Shown piece after piece: positions 5,865-6,700 of a DNA stretch of 6,700 bases; position 1 is the stretch's first letter; each line of letters begins with the position of its first letter. Source of the DNA: DATHSY01 sp046729855 (lineage in GTDB: Bacteria; Actinomycetota; UBA4738; HRBIN12); NCBI GenBank assembly GCA_046729855.1, contig JBKPHM010000127.1:1-6700 (forward strand), written 5' to 3'. A program made the translations under genes and the position numbers. The notes under the pieces are model-generated. The model was not told the origin of the DNA. It saw only the letters and a program-made list of their open reading frames with translations, and did not search any database.

Positions 5865-6700
5865 TCACGGCGGCAGCCGGGGCGGCTGCACGGCGAAGCG
5901 TGGGGGAGTGGACGCAGGCGAGATGCGACGCCGTCGGTCGCGAACGGCATCGGTGAAGTGGCGGCCGAGGCATCGCGTCGCCCTATGGGGATCGCGGGGT
6001 CTGGCCGGCAGCTCGAGAAGCGATAACCGCTCGCTCCCCGTGAGCGGGTGGTTCCACGCCGGCTCGAGCACGCCGTGTTGGATGAGCGCGTCCTCGCACG
6101 CCACGTACAGCGGGAACGACGCCGCGAGCGATCCGGGAACGTGCAGACGCCCGATCGCATGGCGAACGGCGGAGTCGACCTCCCCCTCGCGCACCCCCTC
6201 CGGGACGACGATGAGGAGGTTCGGGAATCCCGTGAGGTCCTGCTCCTTGGTCCAATCGGCTGCGAGCCGTAGGTAGCCCGCGAGCTTCTGCGAGAGGGCG
6301 CCCGCCGCCTCGGTCCCGCGGTCGTACTCGAGGTAGAACTCGCACGCCCCGGCCGGATGCAGATACCGGCCGAACCCGTCGGGCTTCACCTCCGCGGCTC
6401 TGGTCCGGACCCAGCGCTCAGGACGCCAGGTAGCAAGGCAGTGGTCCTTGTGCGCCCTGGAGGCCTCCACGAGGGCGCAGAAGAACGCGTTGACCCCGAG
6501 GCGATGGGCGAGGTTGCGGCTTCCTCGGTAGCTCTCGTCCGGAACCCAGGCAAGGTCCGAGGGTCGGACGCCCTTCGCATCGGCGATCTCGCTCAGGCCG
6601 GTCTTGGTGAGGAACCAGCACGCCGGGGGCCTTCCTTCCGCGAAGCCCCTTCTCGGCGCGAAAGATGTGATCAACGCAAGATCTCTTAGCTCCTTCAGCC
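5865..6700 (-). CDS. Replication-relaxation family protein, N-terminus beyond window
   Basis: The frame is open to the right edge, so the 5' end is missing; 277 residues are visible. A TTG at 6674 is not a convincing start, because the codons before it read LKELRDLA and continue a winged-helix pattern (recognition helix, then a wing ending in WFLTKTGL). The middle has the family-like run VKPDGFGRY (about 104-112) and EFYLEYDRGTE (about 120-130), then KLAGY (138-142), FPNLLIVVPEGVRE and PLYVACEDAL. This pattern fits the replication-relaxation family common on actinobacterial plasmids and integrative elements. Its molecular role is poorly established; DNA binding linked to element replication or mobilisation is an inference. 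The C-terminal 40 residues are Arg/Pro-rich and probably disordered. It lies 220 bases upstream of the recombinase on the same strand, supporting membership of the same element. Confidence 0.75.
   Translation of the reverse strand, partial: LKELRDLALITSFAPRRGFAEGRPPACWFLTKTGLSEIADAKGVRPSDLAWVPDESYRGSRNLAHRLGVNAFFCALVEASRAHKDHCLATWRPERWVRTRAAEVKPDGFGRYLHPAGACEFYLEYDRGTEAAGALSQKLAGYLRLAADWTKEQDLTGFPNLLIVVPEGVREGEVDSAVRHAIGRLHVPGSLAASFPLYVACEDALIQHGVLEPAWNHPLTGSERLSLLELPARPRDPHRATRCLGRHFTDAVRDRRRRISPASTPPRFAVQPPRLPP

Noticed and set aside
4472..5956. A 494-codon open frame on the + strand opposite the recombinase.
   Set aside because: It mirrors the recombinase codons in high-GC DNA, shows no recognisable domain, and the minus-strand protein has all serine recombinase motifs.
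6672..6674. TTG at 6674 as start of the replication-relaxation gene.
   Set aside because: The frame is open to the window edge and the preceding codons continue a winged-helix pattern, so the true start is outside.
1..6700. CRISPR arrays, insertion sequences or a second RNA gene.
   Set aside because: No regularly spaced repeats, transposase or terminal inverted repeats, and no other cloverleaf were seen on either strand.

Overview
The window is about two-thirds G+C, with G/C-rich third codon positions, GTG and TTG starts, and tightly overlapping genes. This fits a high-GC bacterium, most likely an uncultured member of the Actinomycetota, though Chloroflexota or another high-GC phylum is not excluded. 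It holds two unrelated blocks that meet at a tRNA gene.

Block 1 (about 101-4133, + strand) is a dipeptide/oligopeptide ABC transporter operon in the usual order: permease (dppB type), permease (dppC type), ATPase (dppD type), ATPase (dppF type). Neighbouring genes overlap by 8, 4 and 4 bases, so they are probably one translationally coupled transcript. The substrate-binding protein gene is not in the window and would be expected to the left. The dppD-type gene has lost one base right after its Walker B motif, so it reads as two overlapping frames. This is either a recent inactivation or an assembly error. The first 80 bases are G/C-run DNA with a strong inverted repeat, and may be a leader hairpin or a contig-end artefact.

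A complete tRNA-Leu with anticodon GAG follows 13 bases after dppF, with its CCA encoded. A perfect TATAAT lies 12 bases upstream of it and contains the dppF stop codon.

Block 2 (4214 to the right edge, - strand) looks like the int-proximal end of an integrated mobile element. A 476-residue large serine recombinase points towards the tRNA, and its last codons and stop lie inside the T-arm and acceptor stem of the tRNA-Leu. The 3' end of the tRNA is therefore the probable attachment site. Further in lies a replication-relaxation family gene whose N-terminus runs off the right edge. The rest of the element (replication, transfer, cargo, far attachment site) lies beyond 6700.

I do not see an undescribed defence or regulatory system in these 6.7 kb. 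The most interesting local feature is the pairing of a serine integrase with a tRNA target, including the way the conserved tRNA T-loop supplies the integrase stop codon.
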